A stretch of DNA of 64,000 nt from UBA8231 sp036011085. Lineage in GTDB: Bacteria > Latescibacterota > UBA2968 > UBA8231. The position numbers and the translations under genes are program-made. The stretch spans positions 13,521 through 77,520 of the forward strand of contig DASCMS010000135.1 of assembly GCA_036011085.1 (NCBI GenBank), read 5' to 3'. How positions within the stretch are numbered: position 1 is the first letter of the stretch; every line of letters starts with the position of its first letter. Under the pieces are notes generated by a model. That model had not been told where the DNA came from. It ran no database searches and saw only the letters and a program-made list of their open reading frames with translations. Below are positions 1 through 8,442 of this stretch, one piece after another.

Positions 1-132
1 CTGCTCGTCACGCGCTGGCTGGGCTGGGGACTGACCGGTGTCTGGCTGGTGATGGCCCTGGACCTGACGCTGCGGGGCGTCGCCCTCTACTGGCAGTTCC
101 GGAGGGGTCGCTGGAAGACGGTGGAGGTGTAG
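1..132 (+). CDS. MATE family efflux transporter, C-terminal fragment
   Basis: The first 43 codons in the window are the end of a gene that starts to the left. They read a hydrophobic helix (GVWLVMALDLTLRG) followed by a basic tail ending WQFRRGRWKTVEV and a TAG stop. This helix plus an RFRRGRW-like tail is the usual C-terminus of MATE multidrug/Na+ antiporters in the inner membrane. Only the last helix is visible, so substrate and subfamily cannot be judged. The gene converges on the hydantoinase gene with four bases between the stop codons. Confidence 0.7.
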   Translation: MLVTRWLGWGLTGVWLVMALDLTLRGVALYWQFRRGRWKTVEV

Positions 133-136
133 TTGT

Positions 137-2158
137 CTAGAGGAGAGGTTTGCCGACGGCGGTGAAGACCAGCTCGGTCTCCACCAGCGCGACTCCGGAC
201 TCGCCGCGTATGGGGGCGGTCAGGTCGTTCCGCGCCACACCGACATCGACGCCGTCGGCGCCGGCTCGGTGTACGAGGTCTCGCAGATAAGCTGTTGCCC
301 GTTCATGGGCAATCCTGACGCCGGCCTCGAGAGAGCGTACCGCCACGATACCGTCCGGCAGCAGCACGTGGAAGATGCCGTCCCGCTCCGTGGGGCGTAC
401 CTGCACACGCAGATGCTGCACGACACCACCGGCCACTGCCCCCACGGCGTTGGCCACCGACGCGTGGGTCGGCACGACGAGTTCGGTGTGCAGGCGTTCG
501 GCGGCGCCGGGGCCGTAGGCTTCTACGGGAGCCCCCACCAGAACCAGAGGACGGCGCAACTCGAAGCGGGTACTCAGGTCGGACCCCTCGTGCTCACCGA
601 AGGCTCGTGCGATCAGCGCTTCGGCGCCCGCATCCTGCTCCCAGCCGGGCTCGGTGCCTTCGTCGGAGAGGGCTTTGGCCGCCACCTCGACGGCGATGCG
701 TCGCGACACACCGTCGACAACGCGCTCGCAGAACGCTTCCGCCGAGAGACCCATCAATTGTCCCAGAAGTTCCGCGCCCAGCCGTGCTGCCTCGCCGTCG
801 TGGGCGTGATAGCGCCCGAGCACATGCAGGGCATCGGTCGGGGTAAAACCGGCACGTACGACGAGCCGGCGACGTTCGAGCTCCTCGAGGCCCGCCAGCG
901 CCAGGCGGCCGTACGTCGAGGCCTCGGCCATGGACGTCAGCGACCGGGGCACACCGCCGATTTCCTGTAGCAGGCGGCGACTCTGCTCACTCGTGCGCCC
1001 ATCCTGGCCGGCCAGGGGCAGGACGAACTCCCCCGGGTATTCCTCGGCGCCGGCGCCGTGCTGGCGGCGCAGTTCGGCGATGACACCATCGTGCTCCTGG
1101 GCCAGCAGCGAAAGGGGCACAACACGCCGGGGTCCCACCTGCAGAGCCTCACTGATGCGCCGATGTTCGTCGACGCGAACGTGGCTGTCGCCTCCCAGAC
1201 CGACGGTGTGCACGTGCAGGGTCTCCACCATCGTACGCCAGCCGCCGACGTGGGCGCCCTCCGGATCGAGTCGGGGCAGACCGTCGCTCAATACGGCGAT
1301 GTCGGTGGTCGTGCCCCCCACGTCGACGACCCAGGCGTCACGTCGGCCTGCCAGGTGCCAGGCGCCGACGACGCTGGCCGCCGGGCCCGACAGGATCGTC
1401 TCCACGGGGCGCTCGAGGGCGAACTCGGCGCTGACCATGGAACCGTCTCCCTTGACGACCATCAGCGGCGCCTGCACACCGACCTCGTCGAGCGTACTGC
1501 GTACCGTCGTCACCAGGCCGCTCAGCAACGGGATGAGTCGGGCGTTGAGGGCCGCCGTCGTCGCCCGGCGAACCGAGTCGAGCTCCCCCGTCAGATCGCC
1601 GCCGCAGGTGACGGGCAGATCCCCTCCGTGGTCACGTATCAGTTCGCGGGCACGGTTCTCGTGAGCGGGATTGCGCACCGAGAAGTAACCGGATACGGCA
1701 AAGGCGTCGACCTTCCCATGGCGCCGAGCCACGGCGGCGATGAGGGCCTCCTCATCAAGGACGGCGGTTTCCTCGCCGGCGCCATCATGGCCGCCGGTGA
1801 TGAAGACGACGTCGTCGGTGACGAGATGGCGTTCGAGATCGAAGCGGCGCAGCAATTCGATATCGTACCCGATGAGAATCAGGCACGCGGGGTTTCCCAC
1901 CCCTTCGACGATGGCATTCGTCGCCAGCGTCGTTGACAGGCCGACAACACCGATACGACGGGTGGCACCATCGGGGGCATCTGCCAGAGCATTGTGAATC
2001 GCTCCGGAGACCCCCACAGCCAGATCGGCAGGTGTTGTCAGAGCTTTGGCACTGGTCACCACTTCTGTCTCGGGCCACGTCACCAGTGCGGCATCGGTGT
2101 AGGTGCCTCCCGTGTCCACGCCCAGAGCGAGATCGGTCTTCTGTGGGGAATCATTCAT
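137..2158 (-). CDS. Hydantoinase A / N-methylhydantoinase / oxoprolinase family protein
   Basis: This 673-residue protein has the two-lobed actin-like ATPase layout of the HyuA family. The N-terminal phosphate loop GVDTGGTYTD lies at about residues 13-22, the second phosphate motif VDVGGTTTD near residue 280 and GLGGDS near 320. Family members couple ATP hydrolysis to opening of cyclic amides (hydantoins, 5-oxoproline) or form part of acetone carboxylase. The length is normal for the family and no signal peptide is present, so it should be cytoplasmic. No HyuB partner lies beside it, so the substrate is unknown. The 252 bases between its start and the redoxin gene form a divergent promoter region. 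Confidence 0.85.
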   Translation of the reverse strand: MNDSPQKTDLALGVDTGGTYTDAALVTWPETEVVTSAKALTTPADLAVGVSGAIHNALADAPDGATRRIGVVGLSTTLATNAIVEGVGNPACLILIGYDIELLRRFDLERHLVTDDVVFITGGHDGAGEETAVLDEEALIAAVARRHGKVDAFAVSGYFSVRNPAHENRARELIRDHGGDLPVTCGGDLTGELDSVRRATTAALNARLIPLLSGLVTTVRSTLDEVGVQAPLMVVKGDGSMVSAEFALERPVETILSGPAASVVGAWHLAGRRDAWVVDVGGTTTDIAVLSDGLPRLDPEGAHVGGWRTMVETLHVHTVGLGGDSHVRVDEHRRISEALQVGPRRVVPLSLLAQEHDGVIAELRRQHGAGAEEYPGEFVLPLAGQDGRTSEQSRRLLQEIGGVPRSLTSMAEASTYGRLALAGLEELERRRLVVRAGFTPTDALHVLGRYHAHDGEAARLGAELLGQLMGLSAEAFCERVVDGVSRRIAVEVAAKALSDEGTEPGWEQDAGAEALIARAFGEHEGSDLSTRFELRRPLVLVGAPVEAYGPGAAERLHTELVVPTHASVANAVGAVAGGVVQHLRVQVRPTERDGIFHVLLPDGIVAVRSLEAGVRIAHERATAYLRDLVHRAGADGVDVGVARNDLTAPIRGESGVALVETELVFTAVGKPLL

Positions 2159-2410
2159 GCGGGGGAACTACGGTCTAGAACTGCCCGCCGGCAATGTACC
2201 TGGTCAGTGACCGATTCCTCGGCCTTGCCCTCCGGATACTCCTCGGCTATTCTCGCCAAATCGCTGCCTGCTGCGCCAGCATGGGACATCTGTGTCTCAC
2301 CGGCCCGTGCTGTCGAGGTCAGCCCTCTCTGGCGCATCGGGCTGGGCATCGAATTCGCTTTTCCTGGCACATTCGAGCGCTGTCGGCAGCCACTACTCAA
2401 TGAGAGATCC

Positions 2411-2995
2411 ATGTCGATCAGGAATATCTATGTCTCCCTGGTGATCGGTCTCGTGCTGATCACGGCCTCTATATGGTGGTGGTCCGTACCATCGACGGGA
2501 GTCCTCGATCTCGCCGGACGCCCTGTGGATCCTCTGAATGGCGATGTGCCCGTGGTCCTGATCTTCGTCCGGGCTGACTGCCCCACATCGAATCGGTACG
2601 CTCCGGAGATGCAGCGCATTTACGAACGCTTCAGCCCCGAAGGCGTATCTTTCTGGCTCGTCTACGTGGATCCCGCGCAGCGACCGGATGTCATCGAGAG
2701 ACATATGAAGGAGTACAGCCTGGGTCTCAACGCCCTGCGCGATCTGAGGCACGAACTGGTCGCCAGAGTGGGGGCCAAGGTGACACCCGAAGCCGCTGTC
2801 TTCCTGGCTGACGGTCAGCTCGTTTACAAGGGACGAATCGACAATCGCTACACCGACTTCGGCAAAGCACGGGCGCAGGCCACGCGCCGTGAGTTGGTAA
2901 CTGTACTCGAAGCAGCACTCGCCGGGGGTCCGATGACCCCCTCCCGCACACCAGCCGTAGGCTGTTTCATCGCCGATCTGGAGCCGACAGGATGA
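2411..2995 (+). CDS. Membrane-anchored redoxin (thioredoxin-fold) protein
   Basis: A 194-residue protein with an N-terminal signal anchor (about residues 6-24) followed by a thioredoxin-like/AhpC-TSA fold. The active-site region reads VRADCPTSNRY, with one Cys (C57) in a C-P-T-S motif instead of CxxC, and a second Cys sits in AVGCFI near the C-terminus. The start at 2411 is chosen because the hydrophobic anchor begins there and GAGA lies just upstream; longer in-frame readings add unlikely sequence. The stop overlaps the next start (ATGA). In many bacteria this domain is fused to the cytochrome/copper domain encoded next door, so the two products probably act together in the periplasm. Confidence 0.8.
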   Translation: MSIRNIYVSLVIGLVLITASIWWWSVPSTGVLDLAGRPVDPLNGDVPVVLIFVRADCPTSNRYAPEMQRIYERFSPEGVSFWLVYVDPAQRPDVIERHMKEYSLGLNALRDLRHELVARVGAKVTPEAAVFLADGQLVYKGRIDNRYTDFGKARAQATRRELVTVLEAALAGGPMTPSRTPAVGCFIADLEPTG

Positions 2996-4731
2996 GAATC
3001 CTTTCCGCCTTGCTGATTCCTGTCACCGCCATGGCGCTGCTGAGTTGCCAACCGGAGACCGAACCACCCGCACCGTCCGTCAAGGACCCGGGACCACTGA
3101 CCTACAACCGCGATATCGCACCCATCGTCCACGAACGTTGTTCTCCCTGTCACCGTCCCGGTCAGGCTGGCCCCTTCGATCTTCTCACCTACGCGGATGT
3201 GGAGGATCGGGCCAAGCAGATCGTCAAGGTGACCGGTTCGCGTTATATGCCCCCCTGGCCGCCCGACGCCGGTTACGGTGATTTCGTCGGTGACCGCAAC
3301 TTGCCGCAGGACGTGATCGACGCCTTCGCCCAGTGGGTGAAGGACGGCAAGCTCGAAGGTGATCCGAAAGATCTGCCGCCGGCGCCGAAGTGGACCTACG
3401 GCTGGCAGCTCGGCGAACCGGATATCTTGGTCGAGCTCGGGGAGGACTACCACCTGGTTGCCGACGGGCTCGACGTGTACCGCAATTTCGTCCTCCCCAT
3501 CCCCTGGGACGGCACCGGCGGCAAGTACGTGGAGGCCATCGAATTCCGTCCGCAGAACAACCTGGTCGTGCATCATGCCGTCATCATGCTCGACGAGTCG
3601 GGCCGCGCCGCCGAGCATGATCGCCGCGAGGCCGGCCTCGGTTTCGGCAGCATGGACTTCGGCGACGTCCAGGGACCCAGTGGACACTTTCTCGGCTGGA
3701 CCGCCGGCAAGACCCCTCGTCGCGATCCCAGGCTGGCGTGGCCCCTGGAGTCCGGCGTGGACCTGGTCATGCAGCTCCACATGCTGCCCTCAGGCAAGCC
3801 CGAGAAGGTGCGCTCCCGTGTTGGCCTCTTCATGACCGACAATCCGCCGACACACCAGTCCGCCCTCGTGCGCCTGAGCCGCAAGGATCTCGTGATTCCG
3901 CCGGGTGAGAAGAGTTACTACCTCGAAGATCGCTACGTGCTGCCCGTCGACGTCGAGGCCATCAGTGTCTACCCGCACGCTCACTATCTGGGCACGCTGA
4001 TCTCCGCCTATGCGCTGTTGCCGGACGGCAGCAAGAAGTGGCTGATCCGTATCAGCGAGAACTGGGACTTCGCCTGGCAGGATGAGTACCGCTATGCCGA
4101 ACCGGTCTTCCTGCCACGGGGAACGGAGCTGGTGGCCCAGTTCGAATTCGACAACTCGTCAGACAATCCTGCCAACCCGAACGAGCCACCCATCACCGTC
4201 TACTATGGCAGGGGCTCCATGGACGAGATGGCCGACGTGATGCTGCAGGTCGTCTCTGACGATGTGGACGACCTGGATTATCTCAAGCGACATCACCTGG
4301 AGAAATGGCTGGAGCAGGAGACGGCAGGACTGGAGACCATGCTGCTGGCGGATCCGGAGCACGCCGCCAACCACCATTCCCTGGCCATGTGTTACGTCCG
4401 GGAGGGCCGCGTCAGCGAAGGTATTTCCCATCTCGAGGAGTCCCTTCGACTACAGCCCGACTACGCCGAGGCCCACATCAACCTGGGCATCACGCTGAAC
4501 TCACAGAGGGATCCGGTGCGCGCCATCGGCCACTTCCGCAGCGCGCTGGAGATCCGCCCCGAGTATCCGGATGCCCACTTCAATCTGGGCGTGGCGCTGC
4601 TGATGAGTGGTGACGAGGCGTCGGCCCGGACGCACCTGGTAAAGGCCGCCCGCCTGCGCCCGGAGATGGCAGCCGCCATCCAGAGCCGGGCGGAGCGGAT
4701 GGGACTGCCGGGCCTGGTAATCGACCAGTAG
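2992..4731 (+). CDS. Lipoprotein: cytochrome c + type II copper monooxygenase-like + TPR
   Basis: This 579-residue protein begins with a lipoprotein signal (lipobox LLSC19). It has one heme-binding CSPCH motif at residues 50-54 within the YNRDIAPIVHERC region, then MPPWPP, typical of these small cytochrome domains. The middle has the paired histidine motifs of ascorbate-dependent type II copper monooxygenases (VVHHAV, MQLHM, PHAHYLG). The C-terminal 130 residues contain about three TPR units (AEAHINLG, PDAHFNLG). An oxidative reaction using copper and an external electron donor is inferred. It is translationally coupled to the redoxin upstream; the substrate is unknown. Confidence 0.8.
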   Translation: MRILSALLIPVTAMALLSCQPETEPPAPSVKDPGPLTYNRDIAPIVHERCSPCHRPGQAGPFDLLTYADVEDRAKQIVKVTGSRYMPPWPPDAGYGDFVGDRNLPQDVIDAFAQWVKDGKLEGDPKDLPPAPKWTYGWQLGEPDILVELGEDYHLVADGLDVYRNFVLPIPWDGTGGKYVEAIEFRPQNNLVVHHAVIMLDESGRAAEHDRREAGLGFGSMDFGDVQGPSGHFLGWTAGKTPRRDPRLAWPLESGVDLVMQLHMLPSGKPEKVRSRVGLFMTDNPPTHQSALVRLSRKDLVIPPGEKSYYLEDRYVLPVDVEAISVYPHAHYLGTLISAYALLPDGSKKWLIRISENWDFAWQDEYRYAEPVFLPRGTELVAQFEFDNSSDNPANPNEPPITVYYGRGSMDEMADVMLQVVSDDVDDLDYLKRHHLEKWLEQETAGLETMLLADPEHAANHHSLAMCYVREGRVSEGISHLEESLRLQPDYAEAHINLGITLNSQRDPVRAIGHFRSALEIRPEYPDAHFNLGVALLMSGDEASARTHLVKAARLRPEMAAAIQSRAERMGLPGLVIDQ

Positions 4732-4748
4732 GCTGACCAGCCAGCTGG

Positions 4749-5231
4749 CTAGTAGGTGGCGTCGAAGCGTAGACGTCCACCCGCTGCCCGGGCGAAGTAG
4801 GTCTCCACCTTCTCCCGCGTGCGCGGGAAGTAGCGCCGCATTTCATCCACCACAGCCTGGACTTTCTCGATCTCCGCCCCCGTGTCGATCAGTACCTGGG
4901 CGTAGAGAAAGAGCAGGCGCTGATCGTGACGCTCGGCCTCGAGAGCCATCTCGAGATACCTGAGTGCCTTGTCGGGCTTGCCTGCTTCGATCATGGCCTT
5001 GGCCATCAGCAGGTTCGACTCGGCGCGAGTCGGGTGGATCTCGAGCAGCTTCTCGGCCAACACCAGCAGATGTTCCTCCTGCAGTTGCGGCAGCGCCTTG
5101 ACGTTGGTCCGGGGCACGATGTGCCCATGCTCACGGAGTTGGCCCCGCTCGACGAGGGCCATGATCCCGGCGGCGACCATGATGGCGATCACGATTGAGA
5201 GATTACGAAACCAGCTGACCATGATCGTCAC
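4749..5231 (-). CDS. TPR-like protein with N-terminal membrane anchor
   Basis: A 160-residue protein with one transmembrane segment at about residues 8-27 and a soluble helical part that looks like TPR units (ESNLLMAKAMIEAGKPDKALRY can be aligned to the consensus). The GTG at 5231 overlaps the stop of the upstream gene (GTGA), and AAAGG lies just before it; an ATG at 5222 is an alternative. It is likely cotranscribed with the polytopic membrane protein encoded upstream. CcmH-like scaffolds have similar architecture, but no specific family is recognised, so the role is unknown. Confidence 0.6.
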   Translation of the reverse strand: MTIMVSWFRNLSIVIAIMVAAGIMALVERGQLREHGHIVPRTNVKALPQLQEEHLLVLAEKLLEIHPTRAESNLLMAKAMIEAGKPDKALRYLEMALEAERHDQRLLFLYAQVLIDTGAEIEKVQAVVDEMRRYFPRTREKVETYFARAAGGRLRFDATY

Positions 5232-6274
5232 AGACCTTTCTGAATCTCGGGTTGGCGGGTCTTCCAGATGAAGGCGTCAAACCAGTAGTGTATCATGGCG
5301 ACAGAGCTGATCAGCGAGAAGCTGAAGAGATCGAAGTTCCCGCCGAACCCGACGAAGCCGAAGCCCAAGTCTCGCAGATGGCCCTCGGTGAGCACCACCC
5401 AGACGATCGTGCAGGCCACGCAGAGCAGAATGCCCACCACGATGTTCTGCGGTTGGGCCAGGTAGCGGAGCAGTGACGGGTGCTCGGGATTGCGCTCGGA
5501 CAGGTGCTTGTTGAAGTAGTAGATCATGACGTTGTATTGAACGCCGTGCATGATGCGATGGGCTACGGCGTAGACCATCAGGTATTCGCTGGTGAAACTC
5601 GTGTAGTACCAGAGGAAGTAGCTGGCCAGCAGGAACAGGTACTTCAGCGGATTCAGCGAATGCCCCTGACGGACACAGTACACGGCGTGCGCAACGTAAA
5701 CGAGGCCGTAGACGGCGGTGATCACCCAGGACACCGACTGGATCATCTCCACGCTCTCAGCGCCGATGGGAATCCGCCACTGGTGCAGCATGCTCACCCA
5801 GATTGTGGAGAACAGCGGCGACACGATCAGCATGTTGCCGAAGAAGATCCAGTTGAAAGCCAGGTCGAAGTTCTTCGTGGACAGCGACCCCGCCCCGGCT
5901 TTGCGGTCATAGATCCTGGCAAAGCCGTGCTGTTGCATGAAGCTGTGCTGGTGGTCCCACAGAAGGATGAGCAGCACCAGGGTCAGGGGTGCGTACTTGA
6001 TCAGGACGAAGGCCAGTCCGATCAGCAGGACGGGGCTCCACACAAGCCGATCACGCCAGCGTGAATACTCCTCCGGCGTGCCATAGAGACGCACCCCGGT
6101 GAGCATGAAGTGGGGCACGGTGATCCACAGGGTGACCCCTACCAGTGCCCCCCCCGGGAGATTCTGCTGGGCAAAGACGGCGAAGAGAACGGCGGCAAAG
6201 GGCAACGCCAGGAACCACAGGATGTCATTCCTGCGGTCGATGACGTATGCGACTTGGAACGCGGGATTCGGCAT
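5228..6274 (-). CDS. Polytopic membrane protein with conserved-looking histidines, unknown function
   Basis: A 348-residue protein with about eight or nine hydrophobic helices. Several histidines sit at helix ends (VPHFML, WDHQHSFMQQHGF, VAHRIMHGVQ), an arrangement seen in diiron or heme membrane oxygenases such as the Brp/Blh carotenoid dioxygenases. Any relation to those is only a guess from layout. The start at 6274 (MPNPAFQ) is chosen because upstream in-frame sequence is not protein-like and would cover the inverted repeat at 6446-6467. It lies divergently from the outer-membrane barrel genes and shares an operon with the TPR-like gene downstream. Confidence 0.6.
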   Translation of the reverse strand: MPNPAFQVAYVIDRRNDILWFLALPFAAVLFAVFAQQNLPGGALVGVTLWITVPHFMLTGVRLYGTPEEYSRWRDRLVWSPVLLIGLAFVLIKYAPLTLVLLILLWDHQHSFMQQHGFARIYDRKAGAGSLSTKNFDLAFNWIFFGNMLIVSPLFSTIWVSMLHQWRIPIGAESVEMIQSVSWVITAVYGLVYVAHAVYCVRQGHSLNPLKYLFLLASYFLWYYTSFTSEYLMVYAVAHRIMHGVQYNVMIYYFNKHLSERNPEHPSLLRYLAQPQNIVVGILLCVACTIVWVVLTEGHLRDLGFGFVGFGGNFDLFSFSLISSVAMIHYWFDAFIWKTRQPEIQKGL

Positions 6275-6291
6275 GGGCGGCTTTCGATCCT

Positions 6292-6331
6292 GATGATTCC
6301 AGAATTGATGGTGATCCGATGATTCCAGAAT
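6292..6331. repeat. Pair of 14-base direct repeats upstream of the membrane protein gene
   Basis: GATGATTCCAGAAT occurs at 6292-6305 and again at 6318-6331, 26 bases apart. The match extends upstream as GATCC in both copies, with one extra base in the first. The pair sits 18-57 bases before the start at 6274 and could be a repeated operator or a small tandem duplication. Confidence 0.5.
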
Positions 6332-6445
6332 AGGCGTGTTTCTCTTTGGGCGCAAAGCCAAATCGAACCGCCAATCATGTGCCCCAGGCTGTTCATTGTC
6401 CTTGCAGTGCCGCACACGGACCAACAGGCTCCACTCCCCCCGAAA

Positions 6446-6467
6446 TGTGGGACAACAGTGTCCCACA
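6446..6467. promoter_or_regulatory. Perfect 9+4+9 inverted repeat, probable operator
   Basis: TGTGGGACA and TGTCCCACA form a perfect 9-base inverted repeat with a 4-base spacer in the roughly 300-base divergent region between the membrane protein gene (start 6274, minus) and the barrel gene (start 6578, plus). The symmetry, spacing and location fit a dimeric regulator binding site. No T-run follows, so it is not a terminator. Beyond this and the direct repeats at 6292-6331, the intergenic region shows only AT-rich tracts near 6520. Confidence 0.55.
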
Positions 6468-6577
6468 AGAGGTCTTTCTGAGACTTCGACGTCGCGCAAT
6501 ACCGCAGACCCGGACACACGCGTATATTTATCCTGTTTTAGTCACAACGCCCGCGCAACCCGAACGAGACCTGAGAC

Positions 6578-7438
6578 TTGGCCGGATTCCCACACACCGC
6601 AATTTCGTGGCTCTGCCCGCTGATATTGCTGGCCTCCGTGGTCGACGGGGCCACAGCCGAGAGCAAGCTCCGTCTCGATGTGGACGTCCGCTACTACTAC
6701 GGCCAGTGGCAGTGGGGCGACTATGAGATGACCCCGCGCGCCGGTCAGGCCGGACCCGACGTACGCGTGCATCTGCCCGGAGGTCGCTGGTCTCTGGGGA
6801 CTTCGTACCTCTCCGGGGACTTCAGCGCTGCGGGGGCGTCACCATTGTCGGACCCTCTGTTTCGCAGCCGGAAGAACTTTGCCGTCGAGGACGGACGCGA
6901 GGAGCTGGTCCTCGACCTTGAGTTCCGGCCACTCGGCTGGCTCGGCGTGGCCGCCGTCTACCGTTTCAGCCAGTACGAGCTCGTCTCCGATGTTCAGTTG
7001 AACTCCGATCAGCGACTATACGGCACCGGTGTCGAGCGGGTCGTCAATGAGGCGCGTGGCTGGGGACTCTCCGTCAGGCCCCGACTTCCGGTACATCGCC
7101 AAGTGACATTCAGCGGCGAGTTGTCCCTCTTCCCCGAACTGTCGGGAGAAGCCGCCGGTCGCTACCAGTACCAGATGCTCTTTGACGACAATGAACTGGA
7201 CAGCCGCTGGTTCGGGCGCAGCTCTCCCCGTGGTTTCGCCGGTCGTGGTGAACTGACCTATGCGTTGACGGGGATTCCCATCTCGTTGTCGGCAGGCTTC
7301 TTCTTCGAGCAGCTGCACGATCGTGACCCCGCCGAAGCCGGCTGGCTGGAAGACCAGTTGGGAGGCCAGACGCCCGGGCGCAGCTGGCTGGACGACGACT
7401 TCCGCGGGATCACGGCCCGAGCCGGGTTCACGTTCTGA
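6578..7438 (+). CDS. Outer-membrane beta-barrel protein, hypothetical
   Basis: A 286-residue protein with an N-terminal signal peptide (hydrophobic core ISWLCPLILLASVV, likely cleavage before AESK). Its mature part has alternating hydrophobic/polar strands rich in aromatic residues (DVRYYYGQWQWGDYEM, RAGFTF at the end). The terminal phenylalanine is the usual barrel-assembly signal. The start is TTG at 6578 with a purine-rich stretch before it. It is followed after eight bases by a second barrel gene, so the two are probably cotranscribed. No specific family is recognised. Confidence 0.65.
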   Translation: MAGFPHTAISWLCPLILLASVVDGATAESKLRLDVDVRYYYGQWQWGDYEMTPRAGQAGPDVRVHLPGGRWSLGTSYLSGDFSAAGASPLSDPLFRSRKNFAVEDGREELVLDLEFRPLGWLGVAAVYRFSQYELVSDVQLNSDQRLYGTGVERVVNEARGWGLSVRPRLPVHRQVTFSGELSLFPELSGEAAGRYQYQMLFDDNELDSRWFGRSSPRGFAGRGELTYALTGIPISLSAGFFFEQLHDRDPAEAGWLEDQLGGQTPGRSWLDDDFRGITARAGFTF

Positions 7439-7446
7439 TCCGCTCC

Positions 7447-8442
7447 ATGGGCAGGTCCTGGCTGCTCCCGTTCGCTGTCATCCTGCTCGGGGCGATGTCG
7501 CCGGCCTTTCCCACCGAGCGCAAGCTGCTCTATCGCGAGGTCAACCTCGCCGCTCTCTATTCTCGCGAAGAAGCGCGACTCGATTTCCATCCCACGCCAC
7601 TGAACAGCTCCGCCGGCCTCGAGTATCTGTACAAGGCGGCCGATCCCCATCCTGGCGAGTGGAATGTCGACGCCATCGATCTGTATCTACAGTTGGTGTA
7701 CGATCCGCAGAAGGACCGGTCCGAGGTCCGGCTCCAGGATGCCTGGGTCCGTTACGTCGAGCCCGTCTCCGATCTGAGAGTGCGGCTGGGTCGTTTCCCC
7801 TTGCCCTTCGGTCTCAATCCGATCGCCGAACCGCGAGGCGAGACGCTGCAACCCCTGGCCGCTTTCGACCTCGGCTTCAAGAAGGACTGGGGCATCGCCA
7901 TGCAGGCGGATTGGGGGGAGTTTGCCCTCGAAACGGCAGCAACCCTCGGCATGGCCCACGATCTTCGGCGCCAGCGGGGCAGCCATCTGTGGAGCGGACG
8001 GATCGGCATGCCCACCTACCGGGATGTGCAGTACGGCGTTTCCATGCTCTACGGCAACGTCGCCCGCTTCGGCCGGTCATCCGACCTGCAGCGCCGCTGG
8101 CGTATGGCCGGCGATCTGGTCTACATGTACCACGAACCGTTCACCGTGCTCAAGGCGGAGCTGACCCTCGGCGCCGATGAGACGACGCCCGTGGGAGGTG
8201 TCCTCGTCGGCTGGAACCAGATCCTGCCCTCGAACCCACTCTGGGGAATCGAGGCCCAGGCGCGCCTCTGGGACGAGGATCGCTCTGCCGACGATGCCGT
8301 GCGGGCACAGACCACGATCGGCGTCTGGCGATCGCTGGCGCGGCTGCTGACGGTGCGGCTGCACTGGCGGCACCACTTTGCCTCGGACATCCAGCCTCAG
8401 GACGACCGGCTGTTCACACAACTGTACTACTATGGGTACTAG
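7447..8442 (+). CDS. Porin-like outer-membrane protein
   Basis: A 331-residue protein with a signal peptide (MGRSWLLPFAVILLGAM) and a beta-barrel pattern. The segment DAWVRYVEPVSDLRVRLGRF followed by PFGLNP resembles the strand-turn signature of phosphate-selective (OprO/OprP-like) porins. It ends RLFTQLYYYGY with aromatic residues. The ionic or sugar substrate cannot be told. Its last 11 bases overlap the start of the CRTAC1-like gene, in a 9-base tandem repeat (GGGTACTAG twice, 8434-8451) that supplies its stop codon. Confidence 0.65.
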   Translation: MGRSWLLPFAVILLGAMSPAFPTERKLLYREVNLAALYSREEARLDFHPTPLNSSAGLEYLYKAADPHPGEWNVDAIDLYLQLVYDPQKDRSEVRLQDAWVRYVEPVSDLRVRLGRFPLPFGLNPIAEPRGETLQPLAAFDLGFKKDWGIAMQADWGEFALETAATLGMAHDLRRQRGSHLWSGRIGMPTYRDVQYGVSMLYGNVARFGRSSDLQRRWRMAGDLVYMYHEPFTVLKAELTLGADETTPVGGVLVGWNQILPSNPLWGIEAQARLWDEDRSADDAVRAQTTIGVWRSLARLLTVRLHWRHHFASDIQPQDDRLFTQLYYYGY

